Shown here: piece after piece, positions 27,642 to 35,561 of the stretch | How positions within the stretch are numbered: position 1 is the stretch's first letter | Layout of the letters: the number at the start of each line of letters is the position of its first letter | NCBI RefSeq assembly: GCF_000513475.1 | Contig: NC_023003.1 | Coordinates: forward strand, 434,001-498,000 | Direction: 5' to 3' | DNA from: Candidatus Babela massiliensis | GTDB lineage: Bacteria; Babelota; Babeliae; Babelales; Babelaceae | DNA: 64,000 nucleotides | Made by a program: the position numbers and the translations under genes | Notes under the pieces: generated by a model | What the model saw: the letters and a program-made list of their open reading frames with translations, nothing else | What the model was told of the DNA's origin: nothing | The model's database searches: none

Positions 27642-29188
27642 ATTTTAAACTTTCTTTGAAGATAAGTTTGAAGAACTCCAAGCAAAGTACTTACAGCTAT
27701 ATAAAGTGCTAATCCTGCTGAAAAGTTAGAGCTTAGCGCGGCTACTACAACAGCCATTAATAATACAACTAATCTTTGTTGAGCATTGGAATTAGTTTGA
27801 GAAGTTTGTAACGCTATACCTAACCCTACCAATACAGGCAATACATAATAAGGATCTTTAGATGATAAATCAGGAATCCATAGAAATGGGGTCTTATAAA
27901 GTTCAATAGCATTATTTAATACTTTACTCAACCCAATAAATAAGGGTATTTGTACAAACATTGGTAAAATTCCAAGAAATCCTACACCATGTTTTTTTAA
28001 TATCTCTAATCTTTCTCTAGCTAATGTTTCGGGATCATGTTTATAAGCTTGCTCAATATATTTTAACTTCTTTTGCATTTCTATACTTTTACGTCTATTA
28101 GATTCACCTTTAAAAGTAAATGGTAAAAGAAATAATCTGCTTAATATAGTTATGATTATAATAGCTACTCCATAACTCTTAAATATACTATAAATAAAGT
28201 TAAGCAAATATAATAAAGGTTTTGCTATAAAAGAAAACCATCCATATTCAAGGAGATCATTTAATTTATTATCTACCTGAGAAAAATACTTAAGTTCTTT
28301 AGGCCCACAGTAAAAAGATAATTTCCATGTCTTCTTATCATTAATATAAGCACTTTCATATATCGATGAAGCTTTATTAGTTCCTTCTATTTTAAAATAA
28401 GCACGTTTTGTAAAGTTATCACTATCTTTAATTAAAGCATTTACAAAATAATGATCTTCAAGTCCAAATAAAGAAGGACTCTCTTTTCCAAATCTCTCTA
28501 AATCTTTTAATTGACGCTTTTCCAAAGCATTACCTTCGGAGTAAAATACCGCTTTATTAATATCGTTACTATCTGCATCATTTACTAAAGGTCCCGGTAG
28601 AAATATTCTTGCTCTTAAATGAGAATTATTCTTAGGTTCTATAGTTAATATCATATCTATTTGAGGAACAAAATCATTTATCACAAACTGCTTTATAACA
28701 GTTGCTACATCAGACTTAGCTTCATAAGTTAAAATATTTAAATTATTCTCTTTCTTACTATCTATAAGATTATAATAATATGGTGTACTTCCAAGACCAT
28801 TCAATGCAACTAAAAATCCTCCTCTTTCTTTTAAAGATTCTGGAACCATAGTCTCTATAATGTCTTCTTTTGAATCCAATTTACGAATATAAGCTAAACG
28901 CTTAATAACTGCTCCATTACTAGAAAAATCTAGCTCTCCATAAGAAGTTACAACCTTGGTTATTTTTTCTTCTGTTTCTTTGTCTAAATTATGTTCTTTA
29001 GAATCATAAAAATCTACATCTAAATCAAGCGGTTCAGCAATTTGTTGTGATGCAGGCGCTACAAAACTTCTATTTAAAGTATTACAGGTTTCCTGCTGAT
29101 TTTCCGGCTTTGTAAAGAAATATTGCAATCCCCATGTTACAGTCAATGCTAGCGCAACTGGAAATAAAAAATCTTTAAGTTTCATCAT
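27638..29188 (-). CDS. yidC: Membrane protein insertase YidC
   Basis: 516 aa, the long Gram-negative form. Residues about 5-23 form the first membrane helix. A periplasmic beta-sandwich domain runs from about 60 to 310. The conserved insertase core begins around FIYSIFKSYGVAIIIITILS and includes the positively charged groove (the Arg in ILSRLFLLPF) and the cytosolic hairpin around LKKHGVGFLGILPMFVQIPL. It ends in a short basic tail. It inserts small inner-membrane proteins alone or with SecYEG. It is not in the usual rpmH-rnpA-yidC cluster. It is followed directly by recR. Confidence 0.94.
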   Translation of the reverse strand: MMKLKDFLFPVALALTVTWGLQYFFTKPENQQETCNTLNRSFVAPASQQIAEPLDLDVDFYDSKEHNLDKETEEKITKVVTSYGELDFSSNGAVIKRLAYIRKLDSKEDIIETMVPESLKERGGFLVALNGLGSTPYYYNLIDSKKENNLNILTYEAKSDVATVIKQFVINDFVPQIDMILTIEPKNNSHLRARIFLPGPLVNDADSNDINKAVFYSEGNALEKRQLKDLERFGKESPSLFGLEDHYFVNALIKDSDNFTKRAYFKIEGTNKASSIYESAYINDKKTWKLSFYCGPKELKYFSQVDNKLNDLLEYGWFSFIAKPLLYLLNFIYSIFKSYGVAIIIITILSRLFLLPFTFKGESNRRKSIEMQKKLKYIEQAYKHDPETLARERLEILKKHGVGFLGILPMFVQIPLFIGLSKVLNNAIELYKTPFLWIPDLSSKDPYYVLPVLVGLGIALQTSQTNSNAQQRLVVLLMAVVVAALSSNFSAGLALYIAVSTLLGVLQTYLQRKFKI

Positions 29189-29240
29189 AAAATATCCTCA
29201 CTTTAATGTTAAAATTATTAATAGACTTTTAATTATTTTT

Positions 29241-29276
29241 ATAAATAAATAGAAATAATTTTTTCTATTTATTTAT
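29241..29276. repeat. 15-bp inverted repeat in the yidC leader
   Basis: Arms ATAAATAAATAGAAA (29241-29255) and its exact complement (29262-29276) enclose a six-base loop. No T-run follows on either strand, so it is not an obvious terminator. It would lie in the yidC 5' leader if transcription starts further upstream, and could affect message stability. It consists only of A, T and two G:C pairs, so chance cannot be excluded. Confidence 0.5.
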
Positions 29277-29465
29277 TAGAATTTATTATCATAATAAGAA
29301 AAATATAACATATAATCAAAGTTTATGCTAGTTACTGCAAAAGTACCTGCTTTAAAATATTTATAAAAATTTCTAAATTATAAAACGATACCCTTTTGAT
29401 TCTTAAAAAAATAGTTTATACTAAAATTAACAACATGCATAATTTAAAATATAAAAAATAAGTTA

Positions 29466-29495
29466 TTGACAAATATAACAAATATTTGTTATGCT
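29466..29495 (+). promoter_or_regulatory. Promoter with an embedded 18-bp perfect palindrome
   Basis: A consensus TTGACA (29466-29471) and TATGCT (29490-29495) are separated by 18 bases. The spacer and first bases of the -10 box form a perfect palindrome, ATAACAAATATTTGTTAT at 29475-29492. This is the usual geometry of a repressor operator. No regulator gene is adjacent. It drives the 68-aa exported protein. Confidence 0.6.
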
Positions 29496-29551
29496 AATAA
29501 TAGCAAATAGGATAAAATTACAGAAAAGGAATATAAAGAAAGGATTTTATA

Positions 29552-29758
29552 ATGAAAAAAGCTTTACTTTCATTATTATTGGTTATCTCAGGAACCGCTT
29601 CTACTCAAGCTAGTGTATTTGGGTTGTTAGGTTCTACATTTAGAACAGTCGGTGGTGTAGTAACAGGAACCTTTGATATGGCAACTGAAACAGTAGGAAT
29701 AGTAATTCCGGGCGTAGATAGAGAAGATAGAGAAGCAATGCAATGTTGCTGCAACTAA
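29552..29758 (+). CDS. Small exported protein of unknown function
   Basis: 68 aa. A clear signal peptide (MKKALLSLLLVISGTASTQA, probable cleavage after Ala20) is followed by a Gly/Val/Thr-rich stretch VFGLLGSTFRTVGGVVTGTF and a C-terminus with three consecutive cysteines (MQCCCN). The mature part would be about 48 residues. AAAGGA lies about ten bases before the start. The gene has its own promoter and a strong terminator, so it is a single-gene unit. I do not recognise the family. The motif and size suggest a periplasmic or envelope protein, possibly disulphide-linked. Confidence 0.75.
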   Translation: MKKALLSLLLVISGTASTQASVFGLLGSTFRTVGGVVTGTFDMATETVGIVIPGVDREDREAMQCCCN

Positions 29759-29761
29759 GAA

Positions 29762-29805
29762 GAAATAAATAATAGTGGTATTTTTATACCACTATTATTT
29801 ATTTT
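29762..29805 (+). terminator. Strong terminator after the 68-aa protein gene
   Basis: A near-perfect stem of about 19 base pairs with arms around AATAGTGGTAT and ATACCACTATT, four-base loop, T-rich afterwards. It lies directly after the stop codon. Confidence 0.8.
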
Positions 29806-30079
29806 AATGATATGAAATCACAATACCTTTATAATGCTTAAAATTTTAATTAAATAAATATTCATAATTAATCAGTAGCGTCAAACTTAAATACTGCTCA
29901 TATTTCAAGTACTAGTCGTATAAATATATATTATTGATTTATATAATTTTTATTAAGTTCAAAAATCTGTTGATCATTACCAACTTTTAATATCATAATA
30001 TGCTTAATATTGCAAATACGCAATAAAAAAAATTATTATTAAAATAATAGAGTAATATTTAGTATATTGGAGGTTAAAA
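29806..30079. other. AT-rich spacer upstream of the 102-aa exported protein
   Basis: Together with the preceding terminator this leaves over 300 bases between two small genes. A weak promoter candidate is TTGCAA at 30010-30015 with TATTAT at 30034-30039 (18-base spacer). GGAGG precedes the next start codon. I see nothing else definable. Confidence 0.4.
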
Positions 30080-30388
30080 ATGAGAAAAAAATTATATTTA
30101 CTAGCAATAGTAGTAATGTGCATAACGTCAAATTTAAATGCTAGCAAATTTGGTACAGGGTTTGGAACCGGTGCTCTTACTGGATTTGCATCAGGAATAA
30201 TAACCACTAAATTGATGCAAAGAAATAAACCACAATATGTATACGTACAAACAGCACCTCAACAACCAAATTATTCAAATATAAGAGAAAGAGAATTAGA
30301 ATTGAGATTAATACAAGAAAGGCGTGCACTTTTGCAAGAGGAAAACAGAAGAGCACAAATAAATTCAATTCAATATAGAGCTAGATAA
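30080..30388 (+). CDS. Small exported glycine-zipper-like protein of unknown function
   Basis: 102 aa. Residues 1-21 form a signal peptide (MRKKLYLLAIVVMCITSNLNA, cleavage near Ala21). A glycine-rich hydrophobic stretch, KFGTGFGTGALTGFASGIIT, resembles a glycine-zipper membrane segment. The rest is a basic, glutamine-rich helical tail (RERELELRLIQERRALLQEE), likely a coiled coil. The start is supported by GGAGG seven to eight bases upstream. It has its own terminator. I do not recognise a family. The layout resembles envelope-anchored small proteins, but that is inference. Confidence 0.75.
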   Translation: MRKKLYLLAIVVMCITSNLNASKFGTGFGTGALTGFASGIITTKLMQRNKPQYVYVQTAPQQPNYSNIRERELELRLIQERRALLQEENRRAQINSIQYRAR

Positions 30389-30395
30389 ATAAAGT

Positions 30396-30432
30396 ATAAA
30401 AAATTAGGAGGTTTAATCTCCTAATTTTTTAT
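30396..30432. terminator. Bidirectional terminator between the 102-aa gene and rplS
   Basis: A 12- to 13-base-pair hairpin with arms AAATTAGGAG and CTCCTAATTT flanked by A- and T-runs lies between convergent genes. Confidence 0.85.
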
Positions 30433-30441
30433 TACGAATTC

Positions 30442-30858
30442 TTATACGTTTGCTTGATTCTTTTTTTGCTGTTCGCGTTGTTCTTTTTGTTCTTTGGTTA
30501 GAACTTTTTCTTGAACTCTTGCAGCTTTGCCAATACGATCTCTCATATAGTAAAGCTTAGCTCTGCGAACTTTACCTCTACGAACGAATGAAATAGATTC
30601 GATAATAGGTGAATAAAAAGGGAAAATACGTTCAACAGCTACCGAATTAGCTCCTATTTTTCTTATTGTAAAAGTACTAGCAATACCTTTTTCATGTTTT
30701 GCAATAACATCGCCTTCAAATATCTGTATTCTTTCTTTATCGCCTTCTTTGATACGTTGAGCAACTTTAATCGCATCACCTATATTAAACTTATCAAAAT
30801 TGCGGTCTTGCATACCAATTTGCAAAATAGTTTCTTTTGTGTATTTTTTTGCCTTCAT
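30442..30858 (-). CDS. rplS: 50S ribosomal protein L19
   Basis: 138 aa. It shows [20 protein letters not shown], then [40 protein letters not shown] and [21 protein letters not shown]19 sits at the subunit interface. The C-terminus is extended by a basic, glutamine-rich tail ([20 protein letters not shown]). It closes the ffh-rpsP-khpA-trmD-rplS unit. Confidence 0.97.
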   Translation of the reverse strand: MKAKKYTKETILQIGMQDRNFDKFNIGDAIKVAQRIKEGDKERIQIFEGDVIAKHEKGIASTFTIRKIGANSVAVERIFPFYSPIIESISFVRRGKVRRAKLYYMRDRIGKAARVQEKVLTKEQKEQREQQKKNQANV

Positions 30859-30908
30859 TTTATTCCTTAAGTTACTTAAGTCAATTAACTCAATTTATTA
30901 ATTTAAAT

Positions 30909-32225
30909 TTATTTTTGTATATTTTTTGGATTAATACCAAACCAACGATCAAAAATTATAGCAGCTGCTGATCTTACTGATAAATGATTATAAGAAGAAA
31001 ATCCTTTTATAGGTTCAAGCAAGTAATCACATGAATTAATAATATAAGAACTCAACCCTCTAGCAGTACCTAAGACAAATAATACTGGTTTATGTTGAGA
31101 CCATACCTCATCTTGATCATAGTAAGTTATTGCTTTTGCTTTATTTTCGACTTCCTTGGATTTTGCAGTAGTAGCAATTAATACAGGTTCTTTGCCTTCT
31201 ATTTCAATTATTTTAGTTATTACTTCTTCAAGACTCGAGATTAAAATAACGTTTTTAATAGCCTCATGCCTAGTAATATTATAGCTAATTCCTGATTCTT
31301 CTAACCAAAAGTTAAGTAGTTTTCTAATTATCTTTTGTTGATCCAATAATGGTGTAACAATAAAATATTTTTTTAATCCAAAAGTACAAGCAGACCTAGC
31401 TATATCATGAACATCTAAAGAAGTAACAGAACTAGTCCCTACTCTATCAGATTCTACTAAAACATGATCATGCATTAACACTATATAATGAGAAGGAAGT
31501 TTATTCTTAACTTCTTGAATATCTTCATAATTTAAAATATGGCTTCTAAGCCAATTAAAATTATTATATATTGTTTTTTCAATTGCTTTTGATCTCTGCC
31601 AATTAAATATCTCTTTATGATTACCGGATCTAACTATATCCGGCACTTTAAAGCCTTTCCATATTACAGGCAAAGTATAAGAAGGATGATCAAAAAAAGG
31701 TCCCGAGAATGATTCATTTGCTATAGATTCTTGATTTGAAACAACCTCTGGTAAAAGTCTTGTTAACCCTTCAATGAGAACCATAGCAGGTAAATCTCCT
31801 CCCATTAGGACATAATCTCCTATAGATATAATCAAATCAGCATAATATTCTTCTACTCTTGAATCCATACCTTCATATCTGGCGGGTAATAACATTAAAT
31901 GTTGTTTTTGATGTATTTTAGATGCAAGATCTTTTAAAAGATTTTGATCCAATTTTTTACCTTGAGGAGAAAAAAATATTTTGTAAGAACTTTTATAAAT
32001 TTTTTCTTGTTCTTCTATAGCCTTTTCTATAATCTCAGGTCTTAATAACATACCTGAATTATGCCCAAAAACAGGACTATCTATTCTAGTTTTTGGCAAA
32101 GCATACTCAAATAAATTTTTTACATTGAGTTTCATAACTCCTTTTTGAGTAGCACGTCCGATTAAACTAGTTTTAGAAAATTCTTTATAAAGCTCAGGAA
32201 ACAGAGTTAAAATAGATATGATCAT
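30909..32225 (-). CDS. trmD: TrmD tRNA (guanine-37-N1)-methyltransferase fused to a second SAM-dependent RNA methyltransferase domain
   Basis: 438 aa, against about 240 for ordinary TrmD. Residues 1 to about 235 are TrmD: MIISILTLFPELYKEFSKTS, the knotted SAM-binding region LLPARYEGMDSRVEEYYADL and SIGDYVLMGGDLPAMVLIEG. From about 245 to 438 a second domain follows (SHYIVLMHDHVLVES, TSLDVHDIARSACTFGLKKY, PVLFVLGTARGLS, LSVRSAAAIIFDRWFG). It resembles the SpoU-like SAM-dependent RNA methyltransferase family often encoded next to trmD in other bacteria, and fused to it in some. TrmD makes m1G37 in tRNA to prevent frameshifting. The target of the second domain is unknown. rimM, usually just upstream, is missing. 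Confidence 0.88.
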   Translation of the reverse strand: MIISILTLFPELYKEFSKTSLIGRATQKGVMKLNVKNLFEYALPKTRIDSPVFGHNSGMLLRPEIIEKAIEEQEKIYKSSYKIFFSPQGKKLDQNLLKDLASKIHQKQHLMLLPARYEGMDSRVEEYYADLIISIGDYVLMGGDLPAMVLIEGLTRLLPEVVSNQESIANESFSGPFFDHPSYTLPVIWKGFKVPDIVRSGNHKEIFNWQRSKAIEKTIYNNFNWLRSHILNYEDIQEVKNKLPSHYIVLMHDHVLVESDRVGTSSVTSLDVHDIARSACTFGLKKYFIVTPLLDQQKIIRKLLNFWLEESGISYNITRHEAIKNVILISSLEEVITKIIEIEGKEPVLIATTAKSKEVENKAKAITYYDQDEVWSQHKPVLFVLGTARGLSSYIINSCDYLLEPIKGFSSYNHLSVRSAAAIIFDRWFGINPKNIQK

Positions 32226-32254
32226 TATATATTAAATATTTGCTAATTACTGTT

Positions 32255-32491
32255 TTATTGAGCTATAGTATCTACAACTAAATCTCTTTTTGATTCTTGA
32301 TCTACAACATTAATAATAGTTCTTAATGCTCTGAAGGTTCTTCCTTCCTTGCCTATAACTTTTGCAAGATCTTGAGGGGCAACACGAACTTCTATAATAC
32401 TTTTACCTTTGGTTTCAACTTCAGTTATGGTAACAACCTCGGGTTTATCAACCAAGTTAAGAACAAAAAATTTTATAAGCTTTTCGAGCAT
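32255..32491 (-). CDS. khpA: KH-domain RNA-binding protein KhpA
   Basis: 78 aa. It starts MLEKLIKFFVLNLVDKPEVV and has the KH signature KVIGKEGRTFRALRTIINVV (the GxxG loop is GKEG). Homologues lie between rpsP and rimM or trmD in many bacteria, and bind RNA, often with KhpB. Position and length match. The function in this organism is inferred from family. Confidence 0.92.
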   Translation of the reverse strand: MLEKLIKFFVLNLVDKPEVVTITEVETKGKSIIEVRVAPQDLAKVIGKEGRTFRALRTIINVVDQESKRDLVVDTIAQ

Positions 32492-32509
32492 ATTAAACTC
32501 ACTTTAAAT

Positions 32510-32755
32510 TTAAGCAGCAGTTTTCTTATAAAGCTTTTCTAATCTTTTTACTGCATCACTAACTATAGCACCCTTAGATACCCATTCTTGAACACGATCT
32601 GGATTAAACTGTATCAATTTACCTTCTACTGGATCATAAGTTCCTAAGATATCCAAAGCAGCACCATCTCTCTTTTTCCTTGAATCTATCGCAATAATAC
32701 GATAAAAAGGTGTATTTGTCTTGCCCACACGAGTAAGTCTTATCTTAACTGCCAT
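32510..32755 (-). CDS. rpsP: 30S ribosomal protein S16
   Basis: 81 aa. The start MAVKIRLTRVGKTNTPFYRI, then IAIDSRKKRDGAALDILGTY and DPVEGKLIQFNPDRVQEWVS are characteristic. S16 is needed for stable folding of the 16S 5' domain. It lies between ffh and khpA, as in most bacteria. Confidence 0.98.
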   Translation of the reverse strand: MAVKIRLTRVGKTNTPFYRIIAIDSRKKRDGAALDILGTYDPVEGKLIQFNPDRVQEWVSKGAIVSDAVKRLEKLYKKTAA

Positions 32756-32798
32756 ATAGTCCTTTCATAAAACTATTTAATATTTTTATAAATAATTA

Positions 32799-34121
32799 TT
32801 AATTTCTACTGAATTTTTTTAAAGTTTTAATAAATTGCTTGCTTTGCTCAAATCTATCAAGCAATAGATTTATTTCATTAACCGTAACACCTGCACCTTT
32901 TGCTATACGATTTTTTCTTGAGTTATCCAAAATTTTAGGTAGTTCTCTCTCTTTTGGAGTCATAGAACTTATAATAGCCTTAAACTTTCTAATTTCTCTT
33001 TCACCACGTTCTAATTGTTCTTGAGATACGTTAAGAGATCCCATCCCTGGTAAATATTTAATTAACTTAGAAATAGAACCTAATTTATTTACCATATCGA
33101 TTTGTTGAGCAAAATCCTCTAAAGTCAAATTACCCTTTGATATAGACCTATACATAGCCTCTTGGTCTGATGCTTTTATCTTTTCTTGAGCTTTTTCGAT
33201 TAATCCCGATATATCGCCCATACCTATAATTCTACTTGCTACCCTATCAGCTCTAAAGCTTTCAAGATCATCTAATTTCTCTCCAGTGGCAACAAATAAA
33301 ATAGGTTTTTTCAAAACATATTTAAAAGCAAAAGCTAATCCTGCTCTTGTATCACTATCCATCTTAGTCAGAATAACGCCATTAAATCCTACATTACCTT
33401 CAAAAGATTGAGCTACTTTTAAAGACTCTTGACCAGTCATTGCATCTATAACTAAGAATTTATACTTAGGCTTAATACTTGAATCTATTTTCTTTAGTTC
33501 ATTAAGCATATCATTATCAACATGCAAGCGACCTGCTGTATCTAAAAACAAAATATCACATTGTTGATTTTGCGCATACTTATGAATATCTATGGCAGCT
33601 AGAACTGGATTTGTTTCAGAAGATCTATAAAAAAGAACTCCTGCTTGTTTAGATAGTATTTCTAATTGATCTACAGCGGCAGGTCTATAAAAATCAACTG
33701 AAGCTAATAAAATTTTACGTTTTTTACCCTTTTTCTCAGCCAAATTATTTACATAAGTTGCAAGTTTTGCAATAGTTGTAGTTTTACCTGCTCCCTGAAG
33801 ACCCATGACCATTACGGTAGATGGTATATCAAAGACAAAGTTAACCTGACTAGCAGATCCACCAAGAAATTCTAAAATTTTGTCATGAACGATTTTTACA
33901 AATTGCTCAGAAGGCTTTAACGATGCAAAAATTCTTTGACCTATAGCCTCTTTTTTAATTTTTTGAATAAAATCTTGAACTACATCATAAGGAACATCAG
34001 CTTCAAGTAAAGCCTCATTAACTTTTAACAAAATATCATCGATATTTTTTTCGGTTAACTTATCTTGTCCTGTAAGCTTAGAAAATATTGAAGAAAACTT
34101 TTTTGATAAAAAATCAAACAT
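32799..34121 (-). CDS. ffh: Signal recognition particle protein Ffh
   Basis: 440 aa. N domain about 1-95, G domain about 95-295 with P-loop GLQGAGKTT at residues 107-115 and LDTAGRLHVD further on, then the methionine-rich M domain (MGDISGLIEKAQEKIK, FAQQIDMVNKLGSISKLIKY, SRKNRIAKGAGVTVNEINLL). Ffh with 4.5S RNA targets nascent membrane proteins to the SecYEG/YidC machinery. It is the first gene of a unit with rpsP, khpA, trmD and rplS. Confidence 0.96.
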   Translation of the reverse strand: MFDFLSKKFSSIFSKLTGQDKLTEKNIDDILLKVNEALLEADVPYDVVQDFIQKIKKEAIGQRIFASLKPSEQFVKIVHDKILEFLGGSASQVNFVFDIPSTVMVMGLQGAGKTTTIAKLATYVNNLAEKKGKKRKILLASVDFYRPAAVDQLEILSKQAGVLFYRSSETNPVLAAIDIHKYAQNQQCDILFLDTAGRLHVDNDMLNELKKIDSSIKPKYKFLVIDAMTGQESLKVAQSFEGNVGFNGVILTKMDSDTRAGLAFAFKYVLKKPILFVATGEKLDDLESFRADRVASRIIGMGDISGLIEKAQEKIKASDQEAMYRSISKGNLTLEDFAQQIDMVNKLGSISKLIKYLPGMGSLNVSQEQLERGEREIRKFKAIISSMTPKERELPKILDNSRKNRIAKGAGVTVNEINLLLDRFEQSKQFIKTLKKFSRN

Positions 34122-34253
34122 AATTACTTAATTTAGCTAAATTATTTTAGATTAATATTAAACACTTACTACTAATATACCATAAATTTAAAAAATAGGA
34201 AAAAATTTGTTATATTTTATTTAAAATAATTATTAAACAATATAAGGCTATTT

Positions 34254-35363
34254 ATGAAAAATATACAAAAACCTACTATCATTCATCCAAAAACACTTTT
34301 AATAGGTATTATAGCACCCTACAATACCACTAAAAATATAGAATCTTATTATGAAGAGTTTATAAGTCTAGTTGAATCAAACGGTATAGAATACGACAAT
34401 ACTTACTTCACACGCTTAAGAGAAATAGATTCTGCCTATTTTGTTACAAAAGGCAAACTGGAAGAGTTAATTAAAATATGTCAAGAAGAAGACATAGAAG
34501 AAGTAATATTTTCCGAAAGTTTAAATGGACAACAAGAACGAAATTTAAGCAAAGCTTTAAACTGCAAAGTCTTTGATAGAACACAATTAATTTTAGAAAT
34601 ATTTGAAAAAGGAGCTCATTCAGCTGAAGGTAAATTACAAGTTGAACTTGCCATGCTACAACATAAAAAAACTAGAGTTGCTGGCCGCGGCATTCATATG
34701 TCTCAACAATCAGGAAGAATAGGAGTTCGAGGACCTGGTGAAACGGCTAAAGAAAAAGAATTACAACATATAGATCGTAGAATATCTAAATTAAGATCAG
34801 AATTATCAGATTTAGAAAAGCATAGACAAACTCAAAGACAAAGTAGACTGGAATCTAAAATACCATTAATCTGCTTAGTAGGATATACTAATGCTGGCAA
34901 ATCAACTATATTAAATACTTTAACCAAAAGTAATGTACTTGCTGAAAATAAATTGTTTGCCACCCTTGATACGACTACACGAGAACTTTATATAGACCAT
35001 GAAAAAAAAGGTTTAATATCTGATACGGTAGGATTCATACAGCAAATACCTCATAAATTAATCGAAGCTTTTAAATCTACATTAACAGAATTACAATATG
35101 CTCATTTGTTACTATTAGTAGTAGATGTCTCAGATTTAAATTGGGAATCCGAAATAGCAGTAGTGTTAGAAGTCTTAAAAGAAATAGAAATTGAAAAACC
35201 TATATTATATGTATTTAATAAAATAGATAAAATAGAAAATAAAGAAATATTTCAATTTTCTGTAAGAAACTATCAACCTCATATACTAATATCCGCCACA
35301 TCTAAAGAAGGCATACAACCTTTAATAGACTTCTTAAGAAATTGGTATCCTGCAAATTATTAA
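34254..35363 (+). CDS. hflX: Ribosome-associated GTPase HflX
   Basis: 369 aa. The N-terminal HflX domain includes FTRLREIDSAYFVTKGKLEE and the glycine-rich GRGIHMSQQSGRIGVRGPGE linker, followed by a coiled coil (IDRRISKLRSELSDLEKHRQ). The G domain (about 200-365) shows P-loop GYTNAGKST, LFATLDTTTRELY, SDTVGFIQQIPHKLIEAFKS and NKID. HflX splits stalled 70S ribosomes and is associated with heat stress in other bacteria. No hfq gene is nearby. Confidence 0.94.
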   Translation: MKNIQKPTIIHPKTLLIGIIAPYNTTKNIESYYEEFISLVESNGIEYDNTYFTRLREIDSAYFVTKGKLEELIKICQEEDIEEVIFSESLNGQQERNLSKALNCKVFDRTQLILEIFEKGAHSAEGKLQVELAMLQHKKTRVAGRGIHMSQQSGRIGVRGPGETAKEKELQHIDRRISKLRSELSDLEKHRQTQRQSRLESKIPLICLVGYTNAGKSTILNTLTKSNVLAENKLFATLDTTTRELYIDHEKKGLISDTVGFIQQIPHKLIEAFKSTLTELQYAHLLLLVVDVSDLNWESEIAVVLEVLKEIEIEKPILYVFNKIDKIENKEIFQFSVRNYQPHILISATSKEGIQPLIDFLRNWYPANY

Positions 35364-35441
35364 TGTTCAGCCCAATATACTTTTTGCCAAAATCAATTAA
35401 ATAATATATTATTAAAATTATCTACTAATTAAGCAAAAAAT

Positions 35442-35463
35442 CCACACGAGAAAATTCGTGTGG
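35442..35463. terminator. Hairpin after hflX, with T-run on the minus strand
   Basis: A perfect eight-base-pair stem, CCACACGA and TCGTGTGG with a GAAAAT loop. On the minus strand it is followed by a run of six T after one A. On the plus strand the following sequence is AACAAATTT, a weak T-run. Both flanking genes are on the plus strand, so its role as the hflX terminator is uncertain. Confidence 0.45.
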
Positions 35464-35561
35464 AACAAATTTAATAACAATTAAGAAACTGCTAATATTT
35501 TTAATAATCGATAAATTTAATTTAGTAAATAACTTAATTGTATCTAAAATCTAACAGGATT

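Larger units (their letters stand above)
29189..29551. other. Divergent intergenic region between yidC and the small exported protein
   Basis: About 360 bases, extremely AT-rich. It contains an inverted repeat on the yidC side (29241-29276) and, on the other side, a promoter with an embedded palindrome (29466-29495). I see no coding frame or RNA gene in the remaining sequence. Confidence 0.6.

Noticed and set aside
29241-29276. The inverted repeat as a terminator for either neighbour.
   Set aside because: Both adjacent genes diverge from it and no T-run follows on either strand.
30004-30207. Minus-strand open frame of 67 codons overlapping the 102-aa exported protein.
   Set aside because: It has no ribosome-binding site or family resemblance. 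The plus-strand frame has a signal peptide, GGAGG and a terminator.
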